A DNA stretch of 64,000 bases from Oxytricha trifallax (Eukaryota; Ciliophora; Spirotrichea; Sporadotrichida; Oxytrichidae), in NCBI GenBank assembly GCA_000711775.1, contig ARYC01000075.1, forward strand, positions 1-64,000. Direction: 5' to 3'. Position numbers and translations under genes: made by a program. Each line of letters opens with the position of its first letter. Positions within the stretch are counted from its first letter, which is position 1. This document shows, piece after piece, positions 1-11,990 of the stretch. The notes under the pieces were generated by a model. That model ran no database searches, was not told the DNA's origin, and was given only the letters and a program-made list of their open reading frames with translations.

Positions 1-83
1 AAATTAAAAGGGCATGTCCCTTACATATATTTCACATATATATTCATCCGGGGGGCCTTGAGCCCCCGATGAGGATTAATTAT

Positions 84-106
84 TATTATTATTATTATTA
101 TTATTC
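84..106. repeat. (ATT)n microsatellite
   Basis: A short run of ATT units just before a coding-like segment. Directly upstream (about 47-67) GGGGGCC and its complement GGCCCCC form a small GC hairpin. No function can be assigned. Confidence 0.8.
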
Positions 107-335
107 AGCAAAGCTCTTATTGAAGCTGTTTCAGATGCCTAAGAAGAGCAGGATGTTGTAGAGACTCTCGATGATCTAAAGCAATTGGTTGGGGAGATTG
201 TATACAAAAGGCTATCATAGAACAAGAAAAGTTGAACTATGATAAGAGAAGTAAAATTGTAATATCCTCTGATATATTTTACGAGTATTTCAATCTAAAA
301 TTTAATATTCATTCAAATTCTTATATTTTATGCTA
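104..335 (+). CDS. Host protein fragment, unidentified
   Basis: With TAA/TAG read as Gln, a clean frame runs from about 104 to a TGA at 233-235 and reads like a real helical, acidic protein (it contains EEQDVVETLDDLKQLVGEIV). A second frame from about 217 continues with SSDIFYEYFNLKF, so the two probably belong to one protein separated by a one-base shift or a junction. The fragment ends where truncated TBE sequence begins. I do not recognise the family. It is most likely an MDS or gene fragment whose remainder lies outside the window. Confidence 0.45.
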
Positions 336-720
336 AATGCGATATGGCAAGAAATGATTACTATAGCTGCAAAAGAGAGAAAGATTCAAAACAGAGAATA
401 CAGCAATATCTAGACTAGAATAAGATAAAAGGTAGAATGAAAGATATGGCTGAGTAGATAATTATTAAGCCTAATCACAGAGCTGACCATACAATAGACT
501 AAATTGTAAGTTGGATAGGAGAAATAAAGTTTAGAAAGCTACCTCATGATGCCAAAGTACTGTTTGAGTGAATAATAAAAATAAAACACTTGTATTACAC
601 ACTTATTTACATTACATTATAACCCTTAACCCCTACATAAACCCTAATAAAGTATGCACTAATAGTTTACTTTTATCAATCAAAAACTCAATCAAACTAC
701 TGAAAGGGTTTTGGGGTTTG
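336..720 (+). mobile_element. Truncated TBE transposon, one end
   Basis: The right end carries the TBE inverted terminal repeat: from about 600 it matches the ends of the TBEs at 16645 and 39415 and finishes with GGGTTTTGGGGTTTG at about 720, followed by the target triplet AAT (721-723). The inner part encodes only the C-terminus of the TBE kinase gene. Everything upstream, including the other TBE genes, is missing and replaced by unrelated host coding sequence at about 336. It is a 5'-truncated or recombined remnant. Confidence 0.85.
338..571 (+). pseudogene. TBE 57-kDa zinc-finger/kinase ORF, C-terminal end only
   Basis: The translation starts CDMARNDYYS and ends HDAKVLFE followed by TGA at 569-571. 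The copy at 53323 has the equivalent CDMPRNDYYS and HDPKVHFE, also ended by TGA. The two TBEs therefore share the terminator, which supports TGA as the stop codon. In between, TAG and TAA occur repeatedly where the other copy has Gln-compatible positions. Only about 77 codons of a roughly 430-codon gene remain. Confidence 0.85.
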
Positions 721-849
721 AATATTTGTCCTTTAAACTCTTGTTATTAAATAAAGAATACAATCCGGTAATTTTAAAATATTAATTATATTATAAAATT
801 TGATAATTTCTAAAAATAATAATATAAAATTTATTGAGGTATTTAGAAA

Positions 850-1884
850 TAAATCTACATTCTAATAACTTTATATATACTACTTCCAAAATTAGAATTA
901 ACCCTGGCTGAACTATCAATAACATGTGGATAATAATCACCTTAGTTGTAAAAAGTGCATTAGTAATTGGTTGGCTTCTGGATCATTAAAGTAATCTGAC
1001 AATAAAATGCTATATGATGTAGTAAAAATAATTCTATCGATTGGTTCTATCCTTTAGAATTTCTACAGGTTAGCTTGAAATTGCATCAACTTGTGTCAAC
1101 ACCAATAGTACAAAAAATCTAATATCAAATGATTTCCACTGTTTGAAGTTGCTTAAAAATTAAAGTGAAAGTTGAGGTGGCTGCGATATATGTGAAATCA
1201 GTTTGGTATGCAGTTAAGGTAAGTGAAACACCATCAATTTCATAGTGTAAGATAAAGTGCCACCTTCTACAACTTTACAAACATTTGTAAATGCCTTTGT
1301 GTAAATTTAATTCTTATAGACATTAGTTTAAGTGGGCATAACGTCAATAGTTGGAGCTGAGTTAGATTTTAGTGATAGATAAAATGATTTTGATGCTCCA
1401 TAAAGAATATTTTTTACTGCACAGGTGTATCTGTAGTTATTGGGATGAAAAAAGAATTAATTCAGAAAATATAAAACAAAATAGAACCATTCAAATTAAA
1501 TCGGTTGGTATTTTATCCTTAAGACAAATGCGAAAAAAAATTCTTATAGAATTAATATAATAATTAGTCTATTGATTTATAATTAAATCTCAATTAATAT
1601 TTGAAAAAAATTACTATTTTTGTAGTGACATTTAACATAAGAATTTGATTTCGGTGAAGTGCCACTTACAAAATAATCTCCATTTTGCTTTGCTGTTAAA
1701 GTAAACCAAAAAACGCTTGTTGTGGTCACTGTGCAACTTAGAACAAAAGTATCCCCATTTTAATTTAAGAAAAAGGCAATTTGGGTAGTAGCGAAAATTG
1801 CTACTCCAACAATTTTGATAAATAGTGTTTAGGAAGATGCTGAAATAATCGAAGGAGCTGTATTATTTTAAAGCTTTAATTAGC

Positions 1885-1974
<90 letters not shown>

Positions 1975-2830
1975 TAATTTTTTATAAATAGCATAGTATA
2001 TTAGTATCTTACTTTAGAACTAAATTTAAGTAATCCATATGTTAATCTTAATGGGTCATAGAAACTCTAATTGTGTCGTATTAAGTAGTCTCTGCTACTT
2101 ATACGGCAGGGACATTGAAGTTATTAAGTATTAAATGATAGCTATGCTAAATTATATTTAGAATTATGAATTATTGATTGTATCCATATATAACATTTAA
2201 AAACATTGTCCACTCTCTAATGAGATCCAAGTTTTAGATGCTTTAATATCGATTTCTGCTTAAGGTTCCCTCAGCAACTGCATAGTTATAAGTGACTGTG
2301 TTTTAGTCTTTGTTAAATTACTCATTTTGTTTCACAGTCAAAGAAGTTTGGGCAGATCTTTGGAGAAATTAAAAAAAAATATAAAAATTTATTTTAAAAT
2401 TTGGTGTTCCAAATAAATAAAATGAATCTGAATTAGAATTTCCAATTAAATTTATTGTTTATATTTTATTTAATAATTTATATAAATAAAAAAAATTAAA
2501 AATATGATTCTTAGTCACTTAATTTAAATTTTACTCAATTAGTCCTGAAGTTGTGATCATTTTGGTAATCGAGTGCAAATTAATTTGAACTGAGATCAAA
2601 CTAAAGTCTTAGTTTAAAGTATTTTCATCTATCACATTGTCATTAACTTTTAATTGATAAGTAATTTTATCTGATTCATCATCAGAGCCAAAATCATTAA
2701 GATTTAGATTGTATAGTTGATACTTTCCATCTAAAATATTTTCAAAGTGAATTGAAAAAGTGGGAGCAATTTAAGTTATAGAAGTTGTTTTCAAAAAAGA
2801 AAGAATAAATGTTTTGTAATATTCAAAATA
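850..2830 (-). CDS. Large repeat protein, cadherin-like modules (several blocks)
   Basis: Several minus-strand blocks without TGA share one pattern. At about 2830-2505 a frame contains APTFSIHFENILDGKYQLYN and NDFGSDDESDKITYQLKVND; at about 2365-1990 a frame contains TVTYNYAVAEGTLS; at 1870-1620 one begins NTAPSII; at 1375-1080 one contains NSAPTIDVMPT and DGVSLTLTAYQTD. The recurring Asn-x-Ala-Pro-x-Ile start followed by Tyr/Thr-rich beta strands resembles cadherin-like (CADG-type) repeats of large surface proteins; this is inference. Blocks are split by AT-rich tracts (for example 2385-2500 and the microsatellite at 1885-1971), as expected for MDS and IES, and frames shift between blocks. 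Neither the start nor the end could be fixed. Confidence 0.5.
1885..1971. repeat. (AAT)n microsatellite, about 29 units
   Basis: An almost perfect trinucleotide run between two coding blocks of the cadherin-like gene. It lies where an eliminated segment would be expected, so it need not be translated. It is the longest simple repeat in the window. Confidence 0.95.
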
Positions 2831-3224
2831 TGAATGTAAAATCTAGGACTGCACTCTTCAATTCCCCAGTTAAGTGATACCGTGGTTACTGGCCTCATGG
2901 TCCTCATGACCATGATGATCATGTCCATGACCACGATGACCACAGAACCATCAGTTTAAAATTCATGATTTAACTAAAATATGTCCCAACCTTTATTTTT
3001 TTATTTTACATCTTGTTATTAATTACTAACATTAGCCTATCTTTTTACCAATCAATCTATAAAGTAACAATATCAATTATAACTTTTTCAAAATATAATG
3101 TCAATTTAAAACAATGATATCAGTCTTTAAACTACTCCCAGAACTTTCTAAAATTTTTCTTTTCTAAATAAGTAAATTAAATCGCCTTAAATTCAAATTT
3201 TCTAATAGATTATACCAAAGAAGA
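2831..3224. other. Non-coding spacer with a His/Asp-rich short frame
   Basis: Mostly AT-rich and without a long frame. At about 2890-2945 the sequence is unusually GC-rich and built of repeated CATGAC/CATGGT units; the plus frame reads CAT and GAC/GAT codons (HDHDDHVHDHDDH), a metal-binding-like composition. The block is only about 20 codons long and bounded by TGA, so a real peptide is uncertain. It could be a small MDS of a His-rich protein or just a decayed repeat. Confidence 0.4.
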
Positions 3225-4760
3225 ATTAGATGGGCGCTATATAAATTAAACAAAAGCATAAAGTTCGAAATCCTCGAAAAATTTCCTATGGATTATGAAA
3301 ATAATTTTAGAGAAAAGTTTTTTTAATAAAAATGATTAATAAAAGTCCTTGCCTAGGCAATAAATAATTAACTCTGATTTAAACCTATCTTATAATGCCC
3401 CATTTTTGTCTTATTCAATAATAACAAGTTGAATTTGTTGATCCAGCAGCAATTCTAAAATAAACAATCCATGTTTGACTTCAAGATATTGAATATACAG
3501 TATCATAAAAAATCTTCAATCAAATGGGCCAGTGTAATTATCTCAATAAAATCAGGGTAGAAGGAACAGTAGATTAAGAGGCCATAAAATGACTTAAATT
3601 ATTGAGAAAATAATGCCAGAGCAAGTTAGTTTGTCAATAAATAAAAATAACATGAATATTAGAAATCATCTATAGAACATGAGTATGCTAATAGCATCTA
3701 AAAAAAATCTTAAAAACTGGCTTTAAAATCATTCTACTGATGCTTTCAACATCAATAAATCAATTTAGAATTACTATTAGCAATAAATTACCTTAATTGG
3801 TTATATGAACCCAAACCAGACTACAGTAATAGAATATCAACTGTAAATTAATCAAATCAATAAAGTAATGGTCATTAACCCATATATAAATGAAAAGTAA
3901 AAATCAAAGACAAAAATAAACTCATAGAGAAAGATTTAAGTATACAAATAAAGACATTAAAAACTAAGAATAAATAGCAAAGCTAAGAAATAAAGAAATT
4001 GAATGATAATAATGATAATAGAAAAAGACTTTAGCAGATTAAATTTAATGATTTGAGAAAGCTCTAGAAAAGTTTAAAGAATTCATTTAAACTGTTAAAA
4101 TGAGAATTACAAAAATGAATAGCTGAAATTTAAATATAATCGGATTCAAAAAATCTGACTTATTTAAATATCACATTCAATCACTAATAATGGTAATTAC
4201 AGATATGTTGGAATATGTGGTGACATGATTAAAGATTAGTTAGCCTAGTCCTTTAGTGACTCATTTGAGAAATTTAAGTTAGAGTCAACATAACTCGATT
4301 AAATATAAATATATATATATATATATAACTTTCAAAACTCCAGTGATTTTATGGACTTCTCAATTTATGAAGAGAGAAGGAGACTGATCCAAAAAATAAT
4401 AAGTGTTTTAATTGTTAAATAGAAGCATTTTGTAAAACCATCTAAGATTCAAACTTTTATAAAGAATTAAATAATAATAAGAATTGGAAAACTTTCGAAC
4501 CTTATCTCCCGCTATTGCATATTATCTCCTATTAAATCAATCATATTCGGCAACAAGTAAAAAAGGTAATCATTGCAACTTATTCACTCATCGGTAGCAC
4601 TTCTTAAAGAATACCTTCAAAAACTTGAGCACCACTATTTCTAATATGACAGTATGCTTCATTGGGATAAGAGGAAATCTTTACAATGGCACTATAGGAG
4701 ATCATTCTAACACTAACAAACAGTACGAGTCTGACAAAACTTCATTTCCATGTTTTTGAA
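3225..4760 (+). CDS. Unidentified Asn/Gln/Lys-rich protein, first blocks
   Basis: A frame at about 3225-3428 (starting LDGRYINQTK) is followed by an ATG at 3613 opening 129 codons to TGA at 4000-4002 (MPEQVSLSINKNN, later GYMNPNQTTVIEYQ). A further frame from about 4450 reaches a TGA near 4758 and contains NMTVCFIGIRGNLYNG, which faintly recalls the DNMTV segment of PP2C phosphatases; I do not consider that assignment secure. Composition is disordered and basic. The blocks are separated by AT-rich sequence, including an (AT)n run near 4305-4327, and may be MDSs of one gene. Confidence 0.45.
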
Positions 4761-5035
4761 AGAGTCCCAACGAGAAACAAAAGAAGCAATTCCTCGAATT
4801 ATCGATCAGAGTAAAAAAGTGTATGCAGTAAGCTTTAACTTTAACTGAATAAAGTTAGTGTTTTTTATGAATATAATTAAAACTTTTAGAATTTTATATG
4901 GATAAAAGTAGCAAAAAAAAGTCAATCATGACTATAATAAAATATATTAAAAGACTTAAAATCATAAACTAGGTGTATAGTTAATTAATATTGTAAAGTT
5001 ATAAATTTAAACGATTGAAAATCTTTATATAGTAG

Positions 5036-6835
5036 TGAGTAATAACTTAGATTAACAGTCTCTAAAATGATTCTGATAGAAAGATTTTGACGAGAAGATT
5101 CGATATTAGAATAACATTTTGTCAGATTAAAAATTAGAGAGATTATATGAAATTTAGCATGTTTTTATTTTAACTTCTTTTATAAGAATGCCTTAGGAAA
5201 AGGATTAACAAAAACGATTTGAGCATGTTAAATAATAAATTAGAGTTTCCGAGCAGCCCTCTACTTCCAAATTCAGAGGACCAATAATTGGAGTTTTATT
5301 AAATATACAATTAAAAACTTCACAGTCAACTATTAATTCCCCTAGCAAGAGCAGATTTCAAGTGAAGCACACAATAAAATACCAAAAAGAAACTAAAAAT
5401 AAAACCAAAAACGAGACTTTATGATCTTTGTAAACCATAATTATGCTTTTAATTTAGCAAAAGAAGAGTAGGTTTATTCACTAAATATAAAAAAATTGTG
5501 CTTAGAGCCGAGAATTTACATGCATATCAAGAGCCATTATTCAGAAAATCGCTACAATATAAGAAGAATTGCTATTAGACAGAAAATTAACTTTTACCTC
5601 ACCATTCCAAAAAAATCATAAACTGCATTAAACTATTCTGTCAACTTTTCAAAGGTTATTGCTAAAAAAGCTGATTCAACTCAATCCTTAAAAGTGAACC
5701 CAAAGAGATTTAAATGTTTAGCTGATAATATTGAAAATTCTAGGTCTTAGTATTTAGATTTATCAAGATAAAAGTCAGCGAACTTTGTATTAACTCAAGC
5801 TTTGAAACGAAAAAATTTCAATAATAATCCCATTTTTTCTCTAAGTTAAATTAACCGCATACAACAGAGTAGTTAAGTGTTTTGAAGAGCTAAAGAGAAT
5901 GAGCTAAGTTTTAAATAGATAAACTTCAAGCAGAAATCAGTCATCACAAGCTGTTTCTCTTTATTGAACTCCAACTAGAAAGCAAAATCTATTTGTCAAC
6001 TAAGGTACCTCTGCTTATGGAAAGTAATCAATCTAAAATATAAATGTAAATTTATTTTAAATCACTAAGAATCAACCAAATACGATTGGCAAAAACTTTT
6101 TAAAAAAAGACATAAAATTCATTCTTGCAGGATACTCATTAAGATATAGAAAACCATGATGATTTTTACCAACTACCAATAAGTGACGAAGATCAAGAAC
6201 ACTCTACTTAACAATAAATTTCTAAACTAAACTTTTACTCGACTTTCCATGCCTCAACTTGAGCGTACACTTCCAGCTACCAGAACAAGCTGTTCACTTC
6301 AAATTTAGAAACTATAATAAAATTCTAGCAATCCCAAGCTCTCCCAAATAATACTCTAAATCAATCCAAAGCATAAGACTATTCTTCAGTAATCTAACTA
6401 AGCAAAATGAGTTTGATGGCTATAAAAACAATAATGCCATAGCAGTTTCTACATTTGTTTAAAGAAAAATAAATTTAGAAATGTAAAATTTGAACATAAG
6501 TCAAATGAAACAAAAAAATAGACTGCTTAAAATCTTGAAATATACCTGCATGAGTATTTATTACAATCTTAAAATGAGCAAGAAGTTCTTAAAAATGAAA
6601 AAATTGAGATAACTCAACTTTAAGAGTTGAATGGGAAAAAAACAGTGAACTTGCGGCCATAAAAAATGAGAAAAGGTTGCAAAAAGTAAAACTAAATCAG
6701 CTATTAATTAAATTTTAAGAATAACATAATGAATAGCGTTGTTTAAACTTAGAAAATGTATTCAAATTAAGAGATAATTAGATAATTAGAATAACACGAA
6801 GAATAAATAATCATAGCAATATCAAAGAATAATTT
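5036..6835 (+). CDS. Unidentified low-complexity, coiled-coil protein blocks
   Basis: The best block runs about 5480-5883 without TGA, contains LCLEPRIYMHIKSHYSENRY and ends at TGA near 5882. A second (about 6140-6475) contains DIENHDDFYQLPISDEDQ; it has one in-frame TGA (near 6260) between HAST and AYTSSYQNK, with the frame otherwise continuing. A third (about 6500-6835) is a Glu/Gln/Lys-rich predicted coiled coil (NEQEVLKNEKIEITQLQELN). Same strand and similar composition as the preceding block suggest one long gene. No family recognised. The single TGA is either a lesion, a base-call error or a recoded position. Confidence 0.5.
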
Positions 6836-7023
6836 TAATTATAAAATAATCATTTATAAATTGACTTTACCATATTATCTCATTTGTATATCATTAAAAA
6901 TAGCTTTTTATTTGATATTTGTATATTGACTCAAAATAAAGAGATCTTAAATGACGACTATATTATGAATATTAATCCTTTCTTATCATTAGTTCTTCAT
7001 TCTAAGATAGATAAGACAACAAA

Positions 7024-7740
7024 AAGTCGTTTTTTGGCATGTTTAAGGATGGAAGAGATTTAGTTCATAATGAAATATTTAATCAGAGTAATGGATTCTT
7101 TTACCCTTACTCTAGAAATACTCCTAACTTAATGCATGAAACTTTTTAACATCCATTTAGTCCTAGTCTAAAAGTTAAACTCGTTCTTAGCAAATAGGGT
7201 TACGCTTTGACCAATTGTATTAAACTTAATATTATAGAGGGAACTAATCTTCACTTGAAAATGATATCGTAGAGGAATTTTAGGCTAATGAGAAGGAAAT
7301 CAAAGTGAACAATGTAAAGCCAAGAATTCATTAGAGCTCACTTAACAATTTAAAGTTTAGCAAATCAATAAGAGTTAAGACAACTTTTAAGGATCTTTTT
7401 AACCACAAAGTGGAGATTTTAACATTAATTATAAAGCTATTTGTCTATGGGTCTTTTATTCAGAAAGTCTCAGGAAATTATAAAGCAAAATAATTTTCCG
7501 TTTCTTGTTGTAAATTCTAGAATTTCTTTGATCTCAATTGGGCTTAAAGTCAATAAGAGTCTTAGCTATAATGCTTTAGCTAAACCTACAGGTGGTTGAG
7601 TTAAAGAATGTGCCAATTAATTAAAGTTTTGGACTCTTAGACTTTAGCTACAATAAAAACAGTCTCTTAATTAATTTAAACTTAAAATAAAACAGAATGA
7701 ATTCAATTGATCACGATTTTACTAATTCTTTCCTATAAGA
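7024..7740 (+). CDS. Unidentified gene, possible leucine-rich protein
   Basis: Frame one (7024-7307) is clean and protein-like, with GMFKDGRDLVHNEIFNQSNG and PNLMHETFQHPFSPS. Frame two from about 7300 carries SLNNLKFSKSIRVKTTFKDL. A third, in the last 250 bases, reads ISLISIGLKVNKSLSYNALA, reminiscent of one leucine-rich repeat, then meets an in-frame TGA and continues VKECANQLKFWTL. The changes of frame are one-base steps. It probably belongs with the upstream plus-strand blocks. The LRR idea rests on a single repeat and is weak. Confidence 0.45.
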
Positions 7741-7809
7741 GCAAGGATAACACAATAAGTTATTAAATTTATAAATATAATTAAGTTTTAATATATTTTA
7801 TTAAATTAA

Positions 7810-9130
7810 TGCAGGAAGTGAAAGAAGACCTTAAAGCCCTTGAACTTTACAAGAAATGTGAATTTATCCAATCAATATTAATACAAAAAATAAGCATAAT
7901 ATTTTTATAGTAAATGCTGAACTTAAGATGAAATGCAGAGTTATCCATGAAAATGATCCAGAGGTTGAAATGGACTGGAAAAAAATCATATCTTGACTCA
8001 AAGAGGAGATCAAGCACTTTAATGATTCTTAGGATATATTCAAATCATTTTGTGATTCTTAATATTAATATTAATATTAACAAGTTATTTCATATAAAAT
8101 TTTCTCACAAAATATTATCTTTGTCGCTTATAATATTATGAGTATTTACTATGAAATTTAATAGATCACTATAACCAGATCTGACAAGAAAATATAAAAT
8201 GAATGATTATATAAATGTTTGGCTTTTTCTGCTAAAAGATGATTTTTATGTTTATTAATAGTGATTTACAAGGAGTCTGTTTCATCAGTTATATAAAATA
8301 TATTAAAATAAAGTCACTCAAGAAACGGTGCTGCAACTTGATTTATGGATACCATGGCAACTCAGGCCTCAAGGTTTTAGTTCTCTCTTTCAGAAATTCG
8401 CTTTGCTATAACAAACAAGAAGTTTATGAGATTACCAGAGAAACATTCAAGAAATGTGTTGATGCATGAGTTAAAAATTTCTTCGAAACTGGTGAAATCT
8501 ACGAAGATGAAAATGTTGAGGCTGCTCTTGGTTCTCATGAGGTCACCCTAGTTATCCCGAGACTGCCCTTGGTTCAGATAAAAAGTAGCTTATATTAAAA
8601 GAGTAGAGTTAGTCTCATTTCAGCTATACCCTCAGGTGTAGAAACGGTGTTAACGCCCTCTTCTTATTTTTATAGCATAATTATGCAAGGCATCTACAAC
8701 TCACTTAAGAGACTTTAAGTCGATATTGTGGATATCAACTTCTGCAAGAAATTAAAATATGAGACTCCATTAAAAGAAACATTGAGAGCACTTCATACTT
8801 TTGTTGAACAACAAAAGGCTTTTCAGCTGGGGTGCTACAGAGTGAGAGTGGTCCGTAGATAGAATCTTCAACGATATTGATCTTCGTAAAAGACTTAACC
8901 ACCTCAACCCTATAATTCAAAAATAAATGAGGTAAAAACGAAATACTCAAAGGCTTGAGAGAACTTGCAGATTTTTATCTAAGACTTTCAAGAAAATGAA
9001 GAATTTCACTTGCTCTGAGATCTAAAGCGCTTTGTTTGCTATGCCAAGAATACTTTTATCCTAAAGTGCAGTTGAAACCGCAGCTACTCAGCAGAATGTT
9101 CAACCATATTCCTTTACTGTATGGAGTTAG
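7810..9130 (+). CDS. Unidentified gene, several blocks
   Basis: An ORF from ATG 8239 contains IYGYHGNSGLKVLVLSFRN and QEVYEITRETFKKCVDA, meets TGA at 8467-8469 and continues in the same frame with VKNFFETGEIYEDENVEAAL. A later block (about 8870-9150) carries DIDLRKRLNHLNPII and SEIQSALFAMPRILL. The base composition (about 40 percent GC in 8340-9120) is higher than in the surroundings, as expected for true coding DNA. No family recognised. A minus-strand ORF at 8735-8950 in the standard code is its shadow. Confidence 0.5.
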
Positions 9131-9149
9131 TTGATTAAACTGGTATTAT

Positions 9150-9628
9150 GACTGTAGAAGGAAGTGAATTCAATGAAAGAGAAGGGTGAATATCATTAAG
9201 ATTTACTAACTAAGCCACTCACTCTGAAAAATAAAGGCTGTCCTCAATGACTTCAAAGCATTTAATGAAAAGTTCAATGACATTTGCAAGTATTCATAAA
9301 TAATGCTTTTTAAAATGAAGTATTGTTGAACTCACTTACTATGGTATCCAAAAACTTCTTTCGCATCGCTTCTTTAATTAATTGATTAATTAAACTAGTT
9401 ATAAATTTCAACATTATATCTTTGCTGAATAAAAATTAGAGATAATTATCGAGATGTCATTCAAAATGAATTATTCGTATTAAAGTTATTAAACTTTGTA
9501 TTAAGTGAGACCTCTTTTAACGAAAATCCTTCAAATAATTACTTATTTATATATTATTTATTTTAATTCACTTATAAATATTAAATATACTTTATTTATA
9601 TACACTAAAATCTTACATTATTAAATCA
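9150..9628. other. AT-rich spacer
   Basis: No frame longer than a few tens of codons reads like protein on either strand. It separates a plus-strand gene from the 3' end of a minus-strand gene, so the two converge here. Confidence 0.5.
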
Positions 9629-10510
9629 TCATCATTACCTTGGTCCTTAACTTAATCTTCCTTTTCAATGGAGTCATCTTTACCATCACTGCTGCTAGAT
9701 AATCTTTCAATGCCATTTGTATTTTTATAGAGTTTTAAGATCTATTATTTATTCTTAAATCGATGTTTGCTTCTCTACTTCTACTCCTGCTATAGTTGTT
9801 ATTACTTTTCAATTTTAAATAGCTTTATCCGATAACTTTTTGATAAATAAATGATTATTACTCTAAGTACTGGTAGCACTCATTTCATTTTACTTCCTAA
9901 TTTCCTCATTTAATTTCTGAATAATTGGGTTTACTTTCATAAAAGGCTTTACAACAATAAAATTAAACCAACGAAGCATTTTATCTCTCAAACTTATATT
10001 AAAGAAAATCGAAAGTTTCAATCCACTCTCTCAAAGCAACTCTTTTCTTTTGAGTAAATCATCTTATAAGCTTATTTGGGTTTATTTTAAAGCTTCTTAG
10101 GTAATTAGCATTTTAAATTACTTAAATCAGAGCATTACTAAAGCTGTAAATTCTTTAATTTTTGCCTTTAATGACTCAAAACGAATAAAGCGATTAATCT
10201 GTATAACCTTAGGAGATGGAGATTGACAGATTCGTGGGCATGTATTTGAACTATACTTTGAGTCGTTATTTAATCTAAATTGGTTTCTTTCTGGAATTGT
10301 CAAACTAAAACTTATTCATTTCATTTTTATGCATTTAGAGTTACTTTAACTTCTCTTAAAGTTTAATCTTCAATCGGTTAGTATCAAATAATAGATCCCT
10401 AATATGCATCTTTTAATTTGAATTTTTGTCATCCATATCGTCATTTTTTATTCTAGTAGTACTCTATCTCTTTCTTTAGCCTCCTTAGTTTTTACTCTTT
10501 ATAGTACAGT
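9629..10510 (-). CDS. Coiled-coil protein, C-terminal blocks
   Basis: A clear minus-strand frame (about 10504-10181, ended by TGA) contains KMHIRDLLFDTNRLKIKLQE and a Gln/Lys-rich helix. Another (about 9890-9630) is basic then sharply acidic, with SSSSDGKDDSIEKEDQVKDQ followed by DDDLIM. The order basic coiled coil followed by acidic tail suggests a cytoskeletal or regulatory protein, but no domain is recognised. Frames between the two blocks shift by single bases. Confidence 0.5.
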
Positions 10511-11990
10511 TTCAAATCTATTATGTATTTTCAGTTCTTTTAATTCTTATATCCTGACTTAAAATTGCCTTTGAAATTACTTGAGAAAAATTCCCTGTTT
10601 TTTTTGAATTCGAAAGAAGTCTTCAAAAAGTTAAAACTTTCTTAAAGGTCACTTGAATCCGCTTATTTTCGAATTTTCCAGCGAAATTCTTGCAAATTTT
10701 TCTATGATTATATTCGTCAACATGGTCCTTTTTCATTCTTAAAATTACCCATTTAGTTTGGTCCTTGATTGCTTACAAGATTTATAAAGTTTGTCGTGGT
10801 ATGTCTCATATCTCAAAAAATTTATATTTAATTTTTTTAAATAATAAATAATCTTTATATGCAAAAGTTTATCAATTATAAATTTGATAATTTTAATATT
10901 TGCGTCAATTTTTGGTTAGATATAAATCATTGTTACTTTTCTCCAATTCCATTTTGTCTTTTTTAAAGGGCTTTCTAGCGTCATTATTATAGTAAAAGCT
11001 TTAAAGTAAAGTGATCTTAAGTGAAACTAGTAAACTTTGAAAATTAATGGGAAATAAAAGGATCTTATCAAATATCTGAGTGCATATATTTATTAAAAAG
11101 TATGATGAAATTGATACTTATTCTTTTTGAGATTTTTATATGTGCAAGGCTGTTTGGTTATGCTTTCATAAATATTGATTTTTAATTTAACTCTATTGAA
11201 AAATGAATAAAGTTAATCACACAATTAATGAAATGCTCAGCCGTTGAAGTAGATTTCTGAAACAATACTTTGATGAATGTGTACTGAATTATATTTTTGG
11301 TTATCTTTAATATAATAGTTTATGTTATCAATTATCAAAGTCTACTGTACTGTATCATTAATCAAAGTTAATCCCGATTTTTCTAAATCAGGAATAATTA
11401 TAAGTGATTAATTGTGATTATTATTTTGATATTTTTAATTCTGGAAATGATTATTATTTGCTTGTTTGTTAAAAGAGTGGGATTTTTAGTTTTTAAGTTG
11501 TAACTTTATGAGATTATTGGTATAAGGTTTTCAAGAACAGCCTTTCTCTGTGTATAAGATATAATTAATAGATATTATTAAAATAGTTAAATGAATTAAG
11601 TACAATTATACTTAGTATGATTACTTAAATCTTATTCAGTTTAAGCTTAAGATTATTTACGATTAGATATTTATGGTTTTTTAAACCTTGATTGTAATTC
11701 ACTGACGATATAGATTTATCTCCACATTTAACATTTTACTTATCCAAGATTTTTTATAGTTACTCATTTATGGTAAAAGAAGTAGCAATAGAAACCAGTT
11801 TTTATTTTTTGTTAAAGATTAAGTTGTGAAAATTTAAGGATCACTTTACAACATCATAGTCTCTATTTTAATATCTCTAAGTGAAGGAACACGTTGAGAC
11901 ATGAGTCCATTATTTATTTGCTGCTATAGAAAGTCTCACTATTGATATACTTCTTGTCATGAAGCAATTTATAAAGTTAATCTGAGATCA
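10511..11990. other. AT-rich tract with weak coding traces
   Basis: Short minus-strand stretches look protein-like (for example near 11870-11990), but frames change often and most of the tract is homopolymer-rich AT. It lies between two well-supported minus-strand coding regions and probably combines small MDSs with IESs of the same gene. No separate gene supported. Confidence 0.35.

Noticed and set aside
4600-4760. PP2C phosphatase
   Set aside because: Only a NMTVCFIG segment resembles the family; no metal-binding DGHGG or other motif was found upstream.
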